A stretch of DNA of 64,000 bases, from NCBI RefSeq assembly GCF_039794105.1, contig NZ_JBDIWA010000015.1:1-64000 (forward strand), written 5' to 3'. The DNA is from Kuenenia sp039794105 (lineage in GTDB: Bacteria; Planctomycetota; Brocadiia; Brocadiales; Brocadiaceae). Under the pieces are notes generated by a model. It was not told the DNA's origin. It saw nothing but the letters and a program-made list of their open reading frames with translations, and searched no databases. The position numbers were made by a program, and so were the translations under genes. Shown here one piece after another: positions 9,093 to 18,922 of the stretch. Positions within the stretch are counted from its first letter, which is position 1, and each line of letters starts with the position of its first letter.

Positions 9093-11087
9093 ATGACTAA
9101 ACGAAGATATATATTTTTAAGCATACCCATCATTTGTTTCATTACGATAATCATTTCTGTTATTCTCTCAAAGCCAAAATCAAAAAATCCTGTCGAAAAA
9201 CCAGGAGAAAGCGTTGTTTCATCAGAAGATTCTCTAAAGAATAAGCAAATAATAGACGACATACGAAAATCCGGGAAGATCACTCAAACGGTTGACGGGC
9301 TTTTTCTCCCCAACTACGATAAGGAAGGAAATGAGACGTACACAATGAGAGGGAAAAACACATTTTTGCTGGAGAACGACAGATATAAAATAATTGAACC
9401 GGAAATTGAAGTAATGGATGATGAAGATCAGGGGGACGAATCGCAAAAGGTGATAATTACCTCGGACATTGGAGAAATGGATAAGATATCGAATGAAGGA
9501 TATCTTTCCGATAATGTTGTAGTTCAACTGGATAAGGAAACCAGTTTGTACACCGAAAATATGCGGTATTTCCCAGAGAACAAGTCAGTACGTACGGATG
9601 AGTTTGTCACCATCACCGGAACAGGGTTTGTAATCACTGGCAAGGGTTGCGAGGTAGACCTTGCAAACAGGAAGATGTGGATTATAAAAGATGCGGAGAT
9701 GGAAATGGATGGGGTGAAAAATGATCTTTTTTTTATTTATGAAGAAGATTCGGGACAAGGCCATCTACCGGGAGAACATGATATGGGGAAAACGGTTGAA
9801 GAGGAAAAAACGGAAGAAAAAACAATCATTCGTTCCAGCGGTCCGCTTGTGTTTGATAGGGAGCCTGATTTCCATATCATGACATTCAACGATAATGTTG
9901 AAGCCGCGAAGGGCAGCGCTACCGTTTTCTCAGACAAGCTTGTTATTTTTCTTGATGCAGAAACAAAAGAAACGAAACAGGCGATTGCAAGCGGAAATGT
10001 TCTTGCTTCGCAGGGAGCAAAAATTGCCAAAGGAGACACACTTTCCTGGGACGTCAATACGCAAAGCGCAATCCTTGAGGATGCAAAGAACGCAGAATTT
10101 ATACGAGACGATCTCAGTTTATACGCCGCAAGAATGATTTTTTATAAAAACGCAAACAAAATAGACGTTCCGTGTGCCGGCAGCTTAAGAGTAAAACCCA
10201 ATGAGAAAAATATTACGGAGAGAAAAGCTGCGAACACAGAAGCGAAGGATGAAACGATTAATGTGAAGTGGGAAGGGAAAATGAATTACATGGGGGATGC
10301 AAGGGAAGCCATCTTCGAAGAAAATATTGAAGTACGGAGAGATGATTCCCTTCTCCGGTGTGATTATTTGTACGTAACGTTTAACGACAATAACTATGAC
10401 CTGAAATCATTTGACGCAAAGGATAAGGTTCATATTGTTGATAAAAAAGGCGGTTTATGGAACGAGGCTGTTGGTGATCAGGTAGCATGGGATGCACAAA
10501 GTAACGTAACCGTTTTATATGGGACCCCTTTTGCTATTCTCAGGGAAGGAAATACAAGGCAGATTATTTCCCCCAAGGTTACTTTCTTCGAAAATGAGGA
10601 AAAAATCTTGTGTGAGGGAAAGGGGAGTTTATATGAAATCGGAAAGGGAATGAGCCACACCGAAGAAACGGACAAAACAGGCATTAAGGTTACCTGGCTT
10701 AAAAAAATGGAATATGATAGTGTAATAAAAAAGGCTGGGTTTTTTGAAGAGGTTCAGGTTTCCCAAAGCGGACAAAGGTTGAGTGGAGACCAAATTGATG
10801 CATATATGGGAGCAGACGGGGAGATTTCAAAAATTATTACCGCAGGCAACGTTTATTTTTATAGCAAGGAGTTAGGCGGGAGCGAGGGGTTCGGCACATT
10901 TTTTACATGGGATTTACCGAAAAACATGGGAGTGCTGACTGGCAGCCCGAAGGCGGAATTAAGAAAAGAAGGTTCGAGGACTTTTTCGGAAAAGGTTTAC
11001 TTCAATATGGCAGAAGGCAGGATAACCTGGGAAGGCAGACCTCACTGGCAACTTATCAGTAAAGAAGCTGGCAATGCGGATAAATAA
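9093..11087 (+). CDS. LptC/OstA-like LPS transport protein, multidomain
   Basis: The 664-residue protein has one N-terminal membrane helix (about residues 5-25) and then a periplasmic beta-rich region. The LptC-like part (about 60-220) includes QTVDGLFLPNYDKEGNETYTM and EPEIEVMDDE. Several OstA/LptA-type repeats follow (for example VTFNDNNYDLKSFDAKDKVHIVDKKGG and QVAWDAQSNVTVLYG). LptC and LptA form the periplasmic beta-jellyroll bridge carrying LPS to the outer membrane. A usual LptC is about 190 residues, so this looks like LptC fused to several LptA-like modules. No clear Shine-Dalgarno is visible. The next gene overlaps its end by 14 bases. Confidence 0.75.
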   Translation: MTKRRYIFLSIPIICFITIIISVILSKPKSKNPVEKPGESVVSSEDSLKNKQIIDDIRKSGKITQTVDGLFLPNYDKEGNETYTMRGKNTFLLENDRYKIIEPEIEVMDDEDQGDESQKVIITSDIGEMDKISNEGYLSDNVVVQLDKETSLYTENMRYFPENKSVRTDEFVTITGTGFVITGKGCEVDLANRKMWIIKDAEMEMDGVKNDLFFIYEEDSGQGHLPGEHDMGKTVEEEKTEEKTIIRSSGPLVFDREPDFHIMTFNDNVEAAKGSATVFSDKLVIFLDAETKETKQAIASGNVLASQGAKIAKGDTLSWDVNTQSAILEDAKNAEFIRDDLSLYAARMIFYKNANKIDVPCAGSLRVKPNEKNITERKAANTEAKDETINVKWEGKMNYMGDAREAIFEENIEVRRDDSLLRCDYLYVTFNDNNYDLKSFDAKDKVHIVDKKGGLWNEAVGDQVAWDAQSNVTVLYGTPFAILREGNTRQIISPKVTFFENEEKILCEGKGSLYEIGKGMSHTEETDKTGIKVTWLKKMEYDSVIKKAGFFEEVQVSQSGQRLSGDQIDAYMGADGEISKIITAGNVYFYSKELGGSEGFGTFFTWDLPKNMGVLTGSPKAELRKEGSRTFSEKVYFNMAEGRITWEGRPHWQLISKEAGNADK

Positions 11088-12858
11088 AAAGATTAGTTAT
11101 ATTATAATTTTTTTGGTATTTTTTCTAACAACCTTTGCAGGACAGCTTTACGCAGAAAATACGCAACGTGTGGAAATTTTTGCGCATCGGGGTATATTGG
11201 AAGAAACGCCGGAAAATACATTTGCTGCTTTGCACAGGATTGCAGAATTGGGCATAGACGGTGTTTTGGTTGATATTCGCAGTACAAAGGATGGCCGGCT
11301 TATATTAATGAACGACGAAACGATTGACCGTACAACGGATGGTATGGGCAGGGTTGACCATTTATTATATTCGGAAATACAACAGTACGATGCTGGATCA
11401 TGGCGGGGCGTGGAGTTTGAGGGGGAACGCGTTCCTTTGCTGTCAGATGTACTGATGTTTTGTAAAATTAACAAACTTAAACTGATTTTAAATATACAAC
11501 AGATTTTTCTGGAAGAACAAGTTGCAGAACTGATTAATACCTATGAGATGTCTTCGCAAGTTTATTTATGGGGAACAATGAGGAATTATAGCCCTAAAAA
11601 CGCAAGGTCTTTCGGAAAGGGACTGGTGTATGTTTCCGCCGATGAACTAAACGATGAAAAACTGAAACAAATCCGCAAAGAAAAGAAATACGCATTTACT
11701 TCTTTACTGGAAAGTGATGACCGTCGGATAATACAGAAGGCGATAAAGCGGGGGGTAGATGTTCTTCTCGTGGATTATCCCTATGTAGCAATGGATGTTT
11801 TGGATATAAATACCCGGTTAAACACCGCAACTGAAATAAAAAAGAAAGAATATGAAAAAAGGCCGCTTTCGATAGACAATAACGACCCGTTTATTCACAC
11901 AAAAATAAAAACACTGTTGAACACGTTGCAGAGCGAAGGAGAGGATGAATCAAGGACAGCGGCAATAACATTAGCCGTTCTGCCACAGAAATACACGGTA
12001 CCGCCGCTTCTGAAATTACTCAAAAAGAAGAGTGCAAAGATAAGGCAAAATGCCGTTTGGGCGCTGAGTTTTTGTGGTGATAATACTATCGCACCACAGA
12101 TAGAACCGCTTTTAAACGATAAAAATACCCTCGTTAGGAGAGAAGCGGTGCTGGCATTAAAAAGGCTTGGCGCAGTACAATCACTACAGGCGCTTACTGA
12201 CAGGTTTCAAAGAGAAACTGAGATAAACGTAAGATATGATATTGCAAGGGCATTGGGTACTCTGGGAAATCAAGGTTCAGTCTTTCCCATACTGGAGATG
12301 CTTAAAAGAGAAAAGAGCTGGCTTGTCAAAGAGGCTTGCATTGAAGCGGCAGGCAATAGTGGTAATGATAAAGCAATTGCGGCCTTGTACGATATTCTTA
12401 TCACCGATGCGGAAAGTGAGGCCTCCTTTGCCCGTACAAAATCAGCGTGGGCTTTGGCTTCTATGGGGGAAAAGGCCGTTCCTTTTCTGATAAAGGCCCT
12501 CCAGGATAACGAAGAATCTACAAGGCGTAAAGCCAGTTGGGCATTAATAAAAACAGGCGCTCCTGCGGTACCATTATTAATTGGCGCACTGAATGACGTT
12601 AATGAATATACAAGAAGCCGTGCCGCGCAGATACTCGGATGGGTTGGCAATGCAAGCGCCGTAACCCCGCTTATGTGGTCGCTAAAAGATACATCCCCTT
12701 TAGTTGTAAGCTCGGCAGCCTGGACGCTTGGCAGAATCGGGACGCCAAAGACACTTCTATCCCTGAAGGCGCTCATAAATAGCGGGAATGAAGACGTCGT
12801 GGAAAGCGCATTTGAGGCGATGGGCAGGATTGTGGAGCGATACAAAGATATTGAGTAG
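11074..12858 (+). CDS. Secreted GDPD-like domain fused to HEAT repeats, catalytic residues altered
   Basis: A signal peptide (to about residue 27) leads into a glycerophosphodiester phosphodiesterase fold (about 33-260) recognisable by FAHRG (H38), ETPENTF and STKDGRLILMNDETIDRTTDG. The metal-binding Glu of the usual IE-x-D is Leu65 and the second catalytic His of the usual HD is Asn80, so activity is doubtful. Residues about 290-590 are PBS-lyase-type HEAT repeats (for example RQNAVWALSFCGDN and VRREAVLALKRLG), a protein-binding solenoid. It is translationally coupled to the LptC/OstA-like gene, suggesting an envelope-lipid scaffold or sensor; this is inference. Confidence 0.8.
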   Translation: MRINKKISYIIIFLVFFLTTFAGQLYAENTQRVEIFAHRGILEETPENTFAALHRIAELGIDGVLVDIRSTKDGRLILMNDETIDRTTDGMGRVDHLLYSEIQQYDAGSWRGVEFEGERVPLLSDVLMFCKINKLKLILNIQQIFLEEQVAELINTYEMSSQVYLWGTMRNYSPKNARSFGKGLVYVSADELNDEKLKQIRKEKKYAFTSLLESDDRRIIQKAIKRGVDVLLVDYPYVAMDVLDINTRLNTATEIKKKEYEKRPLSIDNNDPFIHTKIKTLLNTLQSEGEDESRTAAITLAVLPQKYTVPPLLKLLKKKSAKIRQNAVWALSFCGDNTIAPQIEPLLNDKNTLVRREAVLALKRLGAVQSLQALTDRFQRETEINVRYDIARALGTLGNQGSVFPILEMLKREKSWLVKEACIEAAGNSGNDKAIAALYDILITDAESEASFARTKSAWALASMGEKAVPFLIKALQDNEESTRRKASWALIKTGAPAVPLLIGALNDVNEYTRSRAAQILGWVGNASAVTPLMWSLKDTSPLVVSSAAWTLGRIGTPKTLLSLKALINSGNEDVVESAFEAMGRIVERYKDIE

Positions 12859-13073
12859 CATAACGAAAGGGGAACCACAGATTACACAGTGCAGCAAAGC
12901 CGCAACCAAAGAGTGTTTAACCGTGAAGGGACTGAAGCAGCCGGGAATTTATAAAAGAGAAACCACAGATTTCACGGCGCAGCCTTTGGCCGCAACCAAA
13001 TTCGAAATACGAAACAATTTCAAATGACAAAAAACTAAAGTGTTACCAATAAACCCTATGCTCCAAACCATTC

Positions 13074-13264
13074 GCGGGTTCAGGTTTGTAACCTGAACCA
13101 AACATTTTATACTTTCAATCCAACCTTCTATTGACAGAACAAGTGACAAATAAATTCCAGATTCCAAACAGGGATTTTGTGATTTTGGCATTGGAATTTT
13201 ATTTCAGTACATGGCTCCATTATCCACATAAACTCATGGGTTCAGGTTGCAAAACTGAACCCGC
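13074..13264. repeat. MITE-like element family B, copy 1
   Basis: A 191-base element bounded by inverted ends GCGGGTTCAGGTTTGTAACC (13074-13093) and GGTTGCAAAACTGAACCCGC (13245-13264). A near-identical 192-base copy lies at 43264-43455, with the same core (AATTCCAGATTCCAAACAGG). No protein is convincingly encoded. The rest of the 12859-13540 gap holds fragments of the ACCACAGATT and CGAAATACGAAAC repeats and one AAACTAAAGTGTTAC arm of family A. Confidence 0.75.
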
Positions 13265-13376
13265 CTTGGGTAGAGTAATGTTTACGCTGAATAGTTACAA
13301 TAAATTACTGATAGGGCACTAAAAGCGGTATGGCGGCGCTATGGCTTCTGTTTTGCAAACGTGTGCAATAAACAAT

Positions 13377-13405
13377 TTGACTAAATAATATGATTTCAAT
13401 ATTAT
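13377..13405 (+). promoter_or_regulatory. Sigma-70-type promoter for cobA-hemD
   Basis: TTGACT at 13377-13382 and TATTAT at 13400-13405 are 17 bases apart, giving a leader of about 130 bases before the start at 13541. The leader contains a partial dispersed repeat (13441-13515). Confidence 0.5.
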
Positions 13406-13440
13406 GATGAGATTAAAATTTTTGTAATAGTCCACATATC

Positions 13441-13515
13441 TTAGGAGGTGGTGGGGATGGGTAAAAATTAATGCTGTTTGGTTTTCGTCTTTTAAAACCC
13501 CGCCTAAATTAAATC
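13441..13515 (+). repeat. Partial copy of the 'GGGTGGGTAAAAATGAATGC' dispersed repeat
   Basis: GGGGATGGGTAAAAATTAATGC, then TTTTCGTCTTTTAAAACCCCGCCTAAATTA, matches the right part of the element at 31299-31423 in the same orientation and the inverted copy at 41710-41834. It lies in the leader of cobA-hemD. Confidence 0.6.
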
Positions 13516-13540
13516 TATATTAAGGAAAGGTATTTTATTG

Positions 13541-15067
13541 ATGAGACGCAGTATTGTGTACTTAGTAGGAGCAGGTCCTGGCGATCCGGGGCTTATAACC
13601 GTAAAAGGGCGTGAGTGTATTAAAAAAGCAGATGTCATTGTTTATGATTATCTCGTAAACGTTGAATTACTCAAAGCCGCAAAGCCAGGCGTGGAAATGA
13701 TATATGTAGGAAAGCAAGGCGGTTCCCACACCCTTGAACAGGAGGATATTAATAAGCTTCTCGTAGAAAAAGCACTGGAAGATAAAATTGTCACACGGCT
13801 GAAAGGGGGAGATCCTTATATTTTTGGACGTGGCGGAGAAGAAGCCCTTGTTTTGAGAGAATATAAGATCCCTTTTGAAGTAGTGCCTGGCATTACTGCC
13901 GCTATAGCGACTCCCAACTATGCAGGCATTCCCGTAACGCATAGGGAATTCACCTCTACCTTTGGTTTGATAACAGGGCATGAGGACCCTGCCAAGAACG
14001 AAAGCTCCATTGACTGGTCAAAAATAAGCACGGGGATTGGCACACTGGCATTTTATATGGGGGTGAAAAACCTTCCGTATATTACGGAACAGCTTATGAA
14101 GCACGGACGTTCCGGCGATACGCCGGTGGCGGTAATACGGTGGGGTACCACTTTCCGGCAGGAAACCGTTGTCGGCACACTGAATACGATTGTGGCGAAG
14201 GCAAAAAATATCAAACCTCCCGCGATAACCATCGTTGGTGAAGTTGTTAAGTTGCGTGACCAGCTTAATTGGTTTGAAAACAGGCCATTGTTTGGCAAAA
14301 CGATTGTAGTTACCCGTTCGAGAGAACAGGCAAGTGAATTTGCGGACAGGTTATATGAATTTGGCGCCAATGTAATTGAGTTTCCCACGATTGAAATCGC
14401 AAAACCGGATTCAATACAACCACTGGATGAAGCAATAAATACTATTAATTCTTATGACTGGCTGGTATTTACAAGTATTAATGGTGTGGATAGTTTTTTC
14501 CAGCGATTGTTTGAATTAGGAAAGGATGTAAGGGTTTTGAAAGGCCTTAAGATATGTGCCATAGGCCCTGCTACCGCTGGAGGCATAGAAAAGTATCATA
14601 TCAGGGTCGATTGTGAACCGCCAAAGTTCGTGGCAGAATCTGTCGTGGAAGAACTGAAGAGGGTAACGGCAATAAAAGGCGAGCGGTTTTTGCTTCCCCG
14701 GGCAGATATAGCAAGAAGTTATCTTCCCGAAGAATTGCAGAAATTAGGCGGTGAAGTTAACGACCTGGTTGTATACAAGACCCTTATGGGGCAGCCAAAA
14801 GACGTCAATATTTTAGAGAAAATGAGAAACGGGGAGATTAACATTGTTACCTTTACCAGTTCCTCAACGGTAAGGAATTTTGTACAGCTTATAGGAAAAG
14901 AAAATATCATTCCTTTAAAAGGACATATCCAATTTGCGAGTATTGGCCCCATTACTACAAAGACAGCGGAAGAAATGGGGATTGATATTGCCATTAAAGC
15001 GAAGGAATATACGATCCCCGGACTTGTAAATGCCATACTGGAAAGTACATCCCCCATTGATAAATAA
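13541..15067 (+). CDS. cobA-hemD: Uroporphyrinogen-III C-methyltransferase / uroporphyrinogen-III synthase fusion
   Basis: The N-terminal half (about 1-245) is a SAM-dependent uroporphyrinogen-III methyltransferase with YLVGAGPGDPGLITVKG, GDPYIFGRGGEEA and VVPGITAAIATPNYAGIP. It makes precorrin-2 for sirohaem, haem d1 or cobalamin. The C-terminal half (about 255-508) is a HemD uroporphyrinogen-III synthase (TRSREQASEFADRLYEFGANVIEFPTIEI, WLVFTSINGVDSFF, VVYKT). The two act consecutively in tetrapyrrole synthesis and the fusion is common in clostridia and planctomycetes. The ATG at 13541 follows AAGGAAAGG with about 10 bases spacing; an in-frame TTG at 13538 is less likely. It stands alone, without other haem genes next to it. 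Confidence 0.92.
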   Translation: MRRSIVYLVGAGPGDPGLITVKGRECIKKADVIVYDYLVNVELLKAAKPGVEMIYVGKQGGSHTLEQEDINKLLVEKALEDKIVTRLKGGDPYIFGRGGEEALVLREYKIPFEVVPGITAAIATPNYAGIPVTHREFTSTFGLITGHEDPAKNESSIDWSKISTGIGTLAFYMGVKNLPYITEQLMKHGRSGDTPVAVIRWGTTFRQETVVGTLNTIVAKAKNIKPPAITIVGEVVKLRDQLNWFENRPLFGKTIVVTRSREQASEFADRLYEFGANVIEFPTIEIAKPDSIQPLDEAINTINSYDWLVFTSINGVDSFFQRLFELGKDVRVLKGLKICAIGPATAGGIEKYHIRVDCEPPKFVAESVVEELKRVTAIKGERFLLPRADIARSYLPEELQKLGGEVNDLVVYKTLMGQPKDVNILEKMRNGEINIVTFTSSSTVRNFVQLIGKENIIPLKGHIQFASIGPITTKTAEEMGIDIAIKAKEYTIPGLVNAILESTSPIDK

Positions 15068-15098
15068 GTTCATAGTACAGGAATTTCAATATTTTTGC

Positions 15099-15200
15099 AG
15101 AGACGCATGCAATGCGTCTCTACATTAATACCTTACGTGTTCACAGATTGTGATTTCTTAAAGGTTGCCGTTGTAGAGCGACAAGCCTCGTCACTCTACA
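15099..15200. repeat. Two GTAG-type REP palindromes in the 15068-15411 gap
   Basis: AGAGACGCAT-GCA-ATGCGTCTCT (15099-15121), followed by ACA, gives TGTAG on the minus strand. TGTAGAGCGACAAG with CTCGTCACTCTACA (about 15172-15200) forms a second, imperfect palindrome with GTAG at both ends. The remaining gap up to 15411 holds nothing else recognised. Confidence 0.65.
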
Positions 15201-15411
15201 TTGAAAACTCGCCAAAGGCATAATTTACTTCAAAAATAAACATTCTGCTTACTTGACATACATCATTTTTTCACTCCACCCCCCTGAGAAACATTCTATG
15301 TGCATTACAGCACAATGTTTTTCCAGTTGATATGTCTGTAAATTCCATGTAATTTGAAATGCAATGTAAAAGGTATCAGTACCGCATATCCCATATAAGG
15401 AGGCCATCAAT

Positions 15412-17943
15412 ATGAAAAGAGTAAACATGAACATAAGAATATCCGTTATATTTTTGTTTATAATGTTCCTGGGGTCGGCAGCTTTCGCAGACCAAAACGA
15501 TAAACAAAAAACCTTACATCAGGAAATGGTTAAAAAAGCGCAAATGATTACGGTACCCTTTATCCTTAACAAAGGACAGGTAGATGCAAGGGTGAAGTTT
15601 TATGCCAACACCTTTGGCGCGACAATTTATGTGACAAGTGAAGGTGAAATAGTTTATTCATTGCCGCATATTTCAGACATGCCAGGAACGAAAACGCAAA
15701 ATATTACCGCGCAAACCGAACCCTGTTCCCATGGCTCCACAGTTGCAACTATGAGAAAGGCAGATAGTAAGAGCAATCCGGTTATGAAGAATATCGTGCT
15801 TGCGGAGCAGTTGGCCGGTGGAAAGACGGTTAATATAAAGGGAGAAAAAACTTCGGTTACGAAGGTTAACTATTATAGGCATAAAGACCCTTCGCAGTGG
15901 CAAAAAAACATCCCAACATACGAGTGTATCTGTTTTGGCGAGGTTTTTAGCGGAGTAGATTTAGTATTAAAGGCGTATGGCAACAATGTAGAAAAACTTT
16001 TCCACGTAAAACCAAATGCCAGCGCGGAAGGAATAAGAATAAAGATAAACGGGGCGAATTCATTACGTGTTAATGAAACAGGACAACTGGAGGCAGAGAC
16101 GCCGTTAGGAAATGTTACGTTCACCAGGCCGGAAGCATATCAGGAAATAAATGGGAAGAAGATCCTGGTGGCAGCAAGCTATCATTTGAAAGATGCCGGT
16201 ATGATTTATGGTTTTAAAGTGGGTGAGTATGATAAAACAAAGGAGCTTGTCATCGACCCCCTTCTTGCTTCTACCTATCTGGGCGGTTCAGATAACGATG
16301 AAGTGTGTTCTTTGGCAATTGACGGGGATGGGTATGTTTATATCGCCGGGAATACATTGCAGTCTGACTTTCCGACTACCGGTGGTTCATACAATACCGG
16401 CAGCGCAGGAAGTAATGTTTTCATTTCAAAAATAAATCCAACGTTAACGAGCCTTCTTGCTTCGACTTATTTTGGCGGATCTTCGGAGGATAAAGTACGG
16501 TCTTTGCTTTTAGACCCGGAAGGGAATGTTTACGTGACGGGAGAAACGAATTCGTCCGATTTCCCAACAACCGAAAATGCTTATGCAGGGTCGTTAAACG
16601 ATTCAGATGGAGATGTTTTTGTTTCCCAGCTTGACGCCAATTTGACTAATCTTCTGGCTTCTACCTATTTAGGCGGGACTTCTGGCGATTATAGCAGCGA
16701 TATAGCAATTGATGCGGAAGGAAATGTCTATGTAACGGGCGATACAACTTCTGCCGATTTTCCTGCTTCGGCGGATGCTTATAAAACCTCATTGTCCGGT
16801 AGTTCCAGAGATGTTTTTGTTTCAAAACTGAATAAAGAACTAACCGGTCTTTTGGCCTCAACGTTCATGGGCGGTTCTTCCGGTGATTACAGCAGCGCCC
16901 TTGCTATCGATTCCAAGGGAAACGTTTTTATCGCAGGCGCCACCGGCTCATCAGATTTTCCTGCTTCTTCAGACGCGTACGATGCCGCTTTTAATGGCGG
17001 TGAACATGATGTTGATGGTTTCGTTTCAAAGTTTGATAAGGATTTGACGGGCCTTCTTGCTGCCACATACATTGGGGGATATTTTAATGACTATATAAGC
17101 GGTATGGCAAGCGATTCTGAAGGCAATATTTATGTAACGGGCGGCACCCTTTCCTCGAATTTCCCGACAACTACAAAGGTATATGATACGACATACAATT
17201 TTGGCTCTGACGCCTTTGTATCGAAATTGAGCAATGATTTAGAAACACTTATTGCCTCAACCTTTTTGGGCGGTTCGGGCTATCCTTCGGAAGGGTACGA
17301 CTATAATTACGGATATGAGCATGCAAATGCCATCGTTATTGCTTCAGACGGGAAAATTTACGTAACCGGCAGTACGTATTCTTCAGATTTCCCTACCACA
17401 ATAGGGTCTTATAACACCACATTTAATGGTGGAGGTGCAGATGCGTTCATTTCCAGTTTTGACAACGATCTGGAAGGCCTGCTGGATTCCACCTATCTTG
17501 GCGGTTCTTATGGCTATGATTGCGGCAAGACATTGGCAACAGGGCCGGAAGGGGATATTTATGTTGCCGGATTTACGAATGCTTCAAATTTCCCGGTTAC
17601 CAGTGGGGTTCTTTATGCAAATTATAACGGTAAGATAGACACCTTTATTTCACAACTGGATAGTGATCTGTCTGCATTATTGGGGAAAATATCGGGAAGT
17701 TTGAGCGATGAGAATAAAAATCCCGTTGAATCTGCTAAGATAGCACTGAAGGGAAAGACTACAAAAATTAAAAGAAAAACATTTTCTGATGAAAATGGAC
17801 TTTTCGAGTTTGGTAATTTAAAGGCGGATACGTATAAGATTACAGCGACAAAGAATGGCTACAAGAAATACAAAACAGAGGTTGATCTGGAAGAGGGAGA
17901 AAATAAGGAAGTTAAGGCAGAGATGAAGAAAACAAAGACCTGA
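15412..17943 (+). CDS. Large secreted SBBP beta-propeller repeat protein with C-terminal CarboxypepD_reg-like domain
   Basis: A strong AAGGAGG precedes the start. The 843-residue product has a signal peptide (cleavage near AAFADQ). The N-terminal domain (about 40-280) includes PFILNKGQVDARVKFYA, found at the front of SBBP proteins. About eight repeats of roughly 55-60 residues follow, with the pattern LLASTYLGGSSGD..., AIDAEGNVYVTG and DFP. The last about 90 residues (GKISGSLSDENKNPVESAKI...GLFEFGNLKADTYKITATKNGY) form a carboxypeptidase-regulatory-like beta sandwich. It is probably cell-surface or extracellular. The role is unknown; adhesion or S-layer association would be guesses. Confidence 0.85.
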   Translation: MKRVNMNIRISVIFLFIMFLGSAAFADQNDKQKTLHQEMVKKAQMITVPFILNKGQVDARVKFYANTFGATIYVTSEGEIVYSLPHISDMPGTKTQNITAQTEPCSHGSTVATMRKADSKSNPVMKNIVLAEQLAGGKTVNIKGEKTSVTKVNYYRHKDPSQWQKNIPTYECICFGEVFSGVDLVLKAYGNNVEKLFHVKPNASAEGIRIKINGANSLRVNETGQLEAETPLGNVTFTRPEAYQEINGKKILVAASYHLKDAGMIYGFKVGEYDKTKELVIDPLLASTYLGGSDNDEVCSLAIDGDGYVYIAGNTLQSDFPTTGGSYNTGSAGSNVFISKINPTLTSLLASTYFGGSSEDKVRSLLLDPEGNVYVTGETNSSDFPTTENAYAGSLNDSDGDVFVSQLDANLTNLLASTYLGGTSGDYSSDIAIDAEGNVYVTGDTTSADFPASADAYKTSLSGSSRDVFVSKLNKELTGLLASTFMGGSSGDYSSALAIDSKGNVFIAGATGSSDFPASSDAYDAAFNGGEHDVDGFVSKFDKDLTGLLAATYIGGYFNDYISGMASDSEGNIYVTGGTLSSNFPTTTKVYDTTYNFGSDAFVSKLSNDLETLIASTFLGGSGYPSEGYDYNYGYEHANAIVIASDGKIYVTGSTYSSDFPTTIGSYNTTFNGGGADAFISSFDNDLEGLLDSTYLGGSYGYDCGKTLATGPEGDIYVAGFTNASNFPVTSGVLYANYNGKIDTFISQLDSDLSALLGKISGSLSDENKNPVESAKIALKGKTTKIKRKTFSDENGLFEFGNLKADTYKITATKNGYKKYKTEVDLEEGENKEVKAEMKKTKT

Positions 17944-18034
17944 TGAACGGCAAAAAAGAATCTTCTCGCGGCGGCTTAATTAATTACGTTAAAGCGGTGT
18001 TAAGAGAGGGATGAAAAAAGAGGTGAAACATAAG

Positions 18035-18112
<78 letters not shown>

Positions 18113-18502
18113 TTATATTGAAAATACTCGCCTTTTCAGGTGAATTGCAGTTCACATTATACGTTACATCTGTATAAATACAAGCAAAAACAGAATAAAA
18201 ACGTACCCATCATTGCCTACATGCCTTCGCTAGCGCCTTATCATACTTACTTTGCATTTTTTGACAAAATATTTAAATGTATAATACTTCTAAGATATTA
18301 TTTTACAAGAAGATAGCGCATGCATTCCAGCGTTTTAAGTAATAATGGTTAATTGTTGCCTGCCAAAAAGCAAAAAACTCTAAAAACCTTTTGTTCTGTT
18401 TTCGATTAAATTTGCAAAAGAGTAGCATGGCATAAGTAATTACACCTCAATGTATTAAAAAAACAGTAAAATATTTTTTGCCGAATGGAACAATATTTTG
18501 TA

Positions 18503-18530
18503 TTGCCTTGTTTTAAGATTAAGTTATAAT
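18503..18530 (+). promoter_or_regulatory. Sigma-70-type promoter for the zinc-ribbon miniprotein
   Basis: TTGCCT at 18503-18508 and a perfect TATAAT at 18525-18530 are separated by 16 bases. The start codon at 18576 follows about 40 bases later. Confidence 0.6.
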
Positions 18531-18575
18531 CGTACCTTATTTTTTATTGTAATTTTGAAGGGGCGGGAGTAGTAG

Positions 18576-18833
18576 ATGAACATTCAGCAAAAAGAAAAGT
18601 CGAGAAAAAAATATAACGAAAGAAGCCTTTCTTTAAAAAACGTATTTATTGATAAGGCGGAGAGAAGTTGTTTAATGTGCGGTAAAAAATTCATTAGCCG
18701 CGGGCCACACAACAGAAGATGTGCGAGGTGCAATCAAAAGATTGATCAGGCAGCAGAAAACACATTTTACATGCCAACGGTGTACGGAAATGATGGCTCT
18801 GTAGGAGGCGAAACGTACACGGTAGCTGAATAA
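18576..18833 (+). CDS. Small zinc-ribbon protein of unknown function
   Basis: The 85-residue product has a lysine/arginine-rich start and a compact four-cysteine knuckle, SCLMCGKKFISRGPHNRRCARCNQK (positions about 30-54), spaced C-x2-C-x14-C-x2-C. This is expected to bind one zinc and could contact nucleic acid or protein. The tail is polar and low in hydrophobics. It is a free-standing transcription unit with its own promoter (18503-18530) and terminator (18853-18896), suggesting substantial expression. I do not recognise a characterised family. Confidence 0.75.
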   Translation: MNIQQKEKSRKKYNERSLSLKNVFIDKAERSCLMCGKKFISRGPHNRRCARCNQKIDQAAENTFYMPTVYGNDGSVGGETYTVAE

Positions 18834-18852
18834 AGGGTAACCCTGTTTTTTT

Positions 18853-18896
18853 GACAAAAGGGCTATGCGATTATTGAAAAGCATAGCCCTTTTGTC
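18853..18896. terminator. Bidirectional rho-independent terminator
   Basis: GACAAAAGGGCTATGC (18853-18868) and GCATAGCCCTTTTGTC (18881-18896) form a perfect 16-base-pair stem with a 12-base loop. It lies between the convergent miniprotein gene and rtcA and can serve both. Confidence 0.9.
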
Positions 18897-18922
18897 ATTT
18901 ATCCGCGCTGTTGTTATGCATG

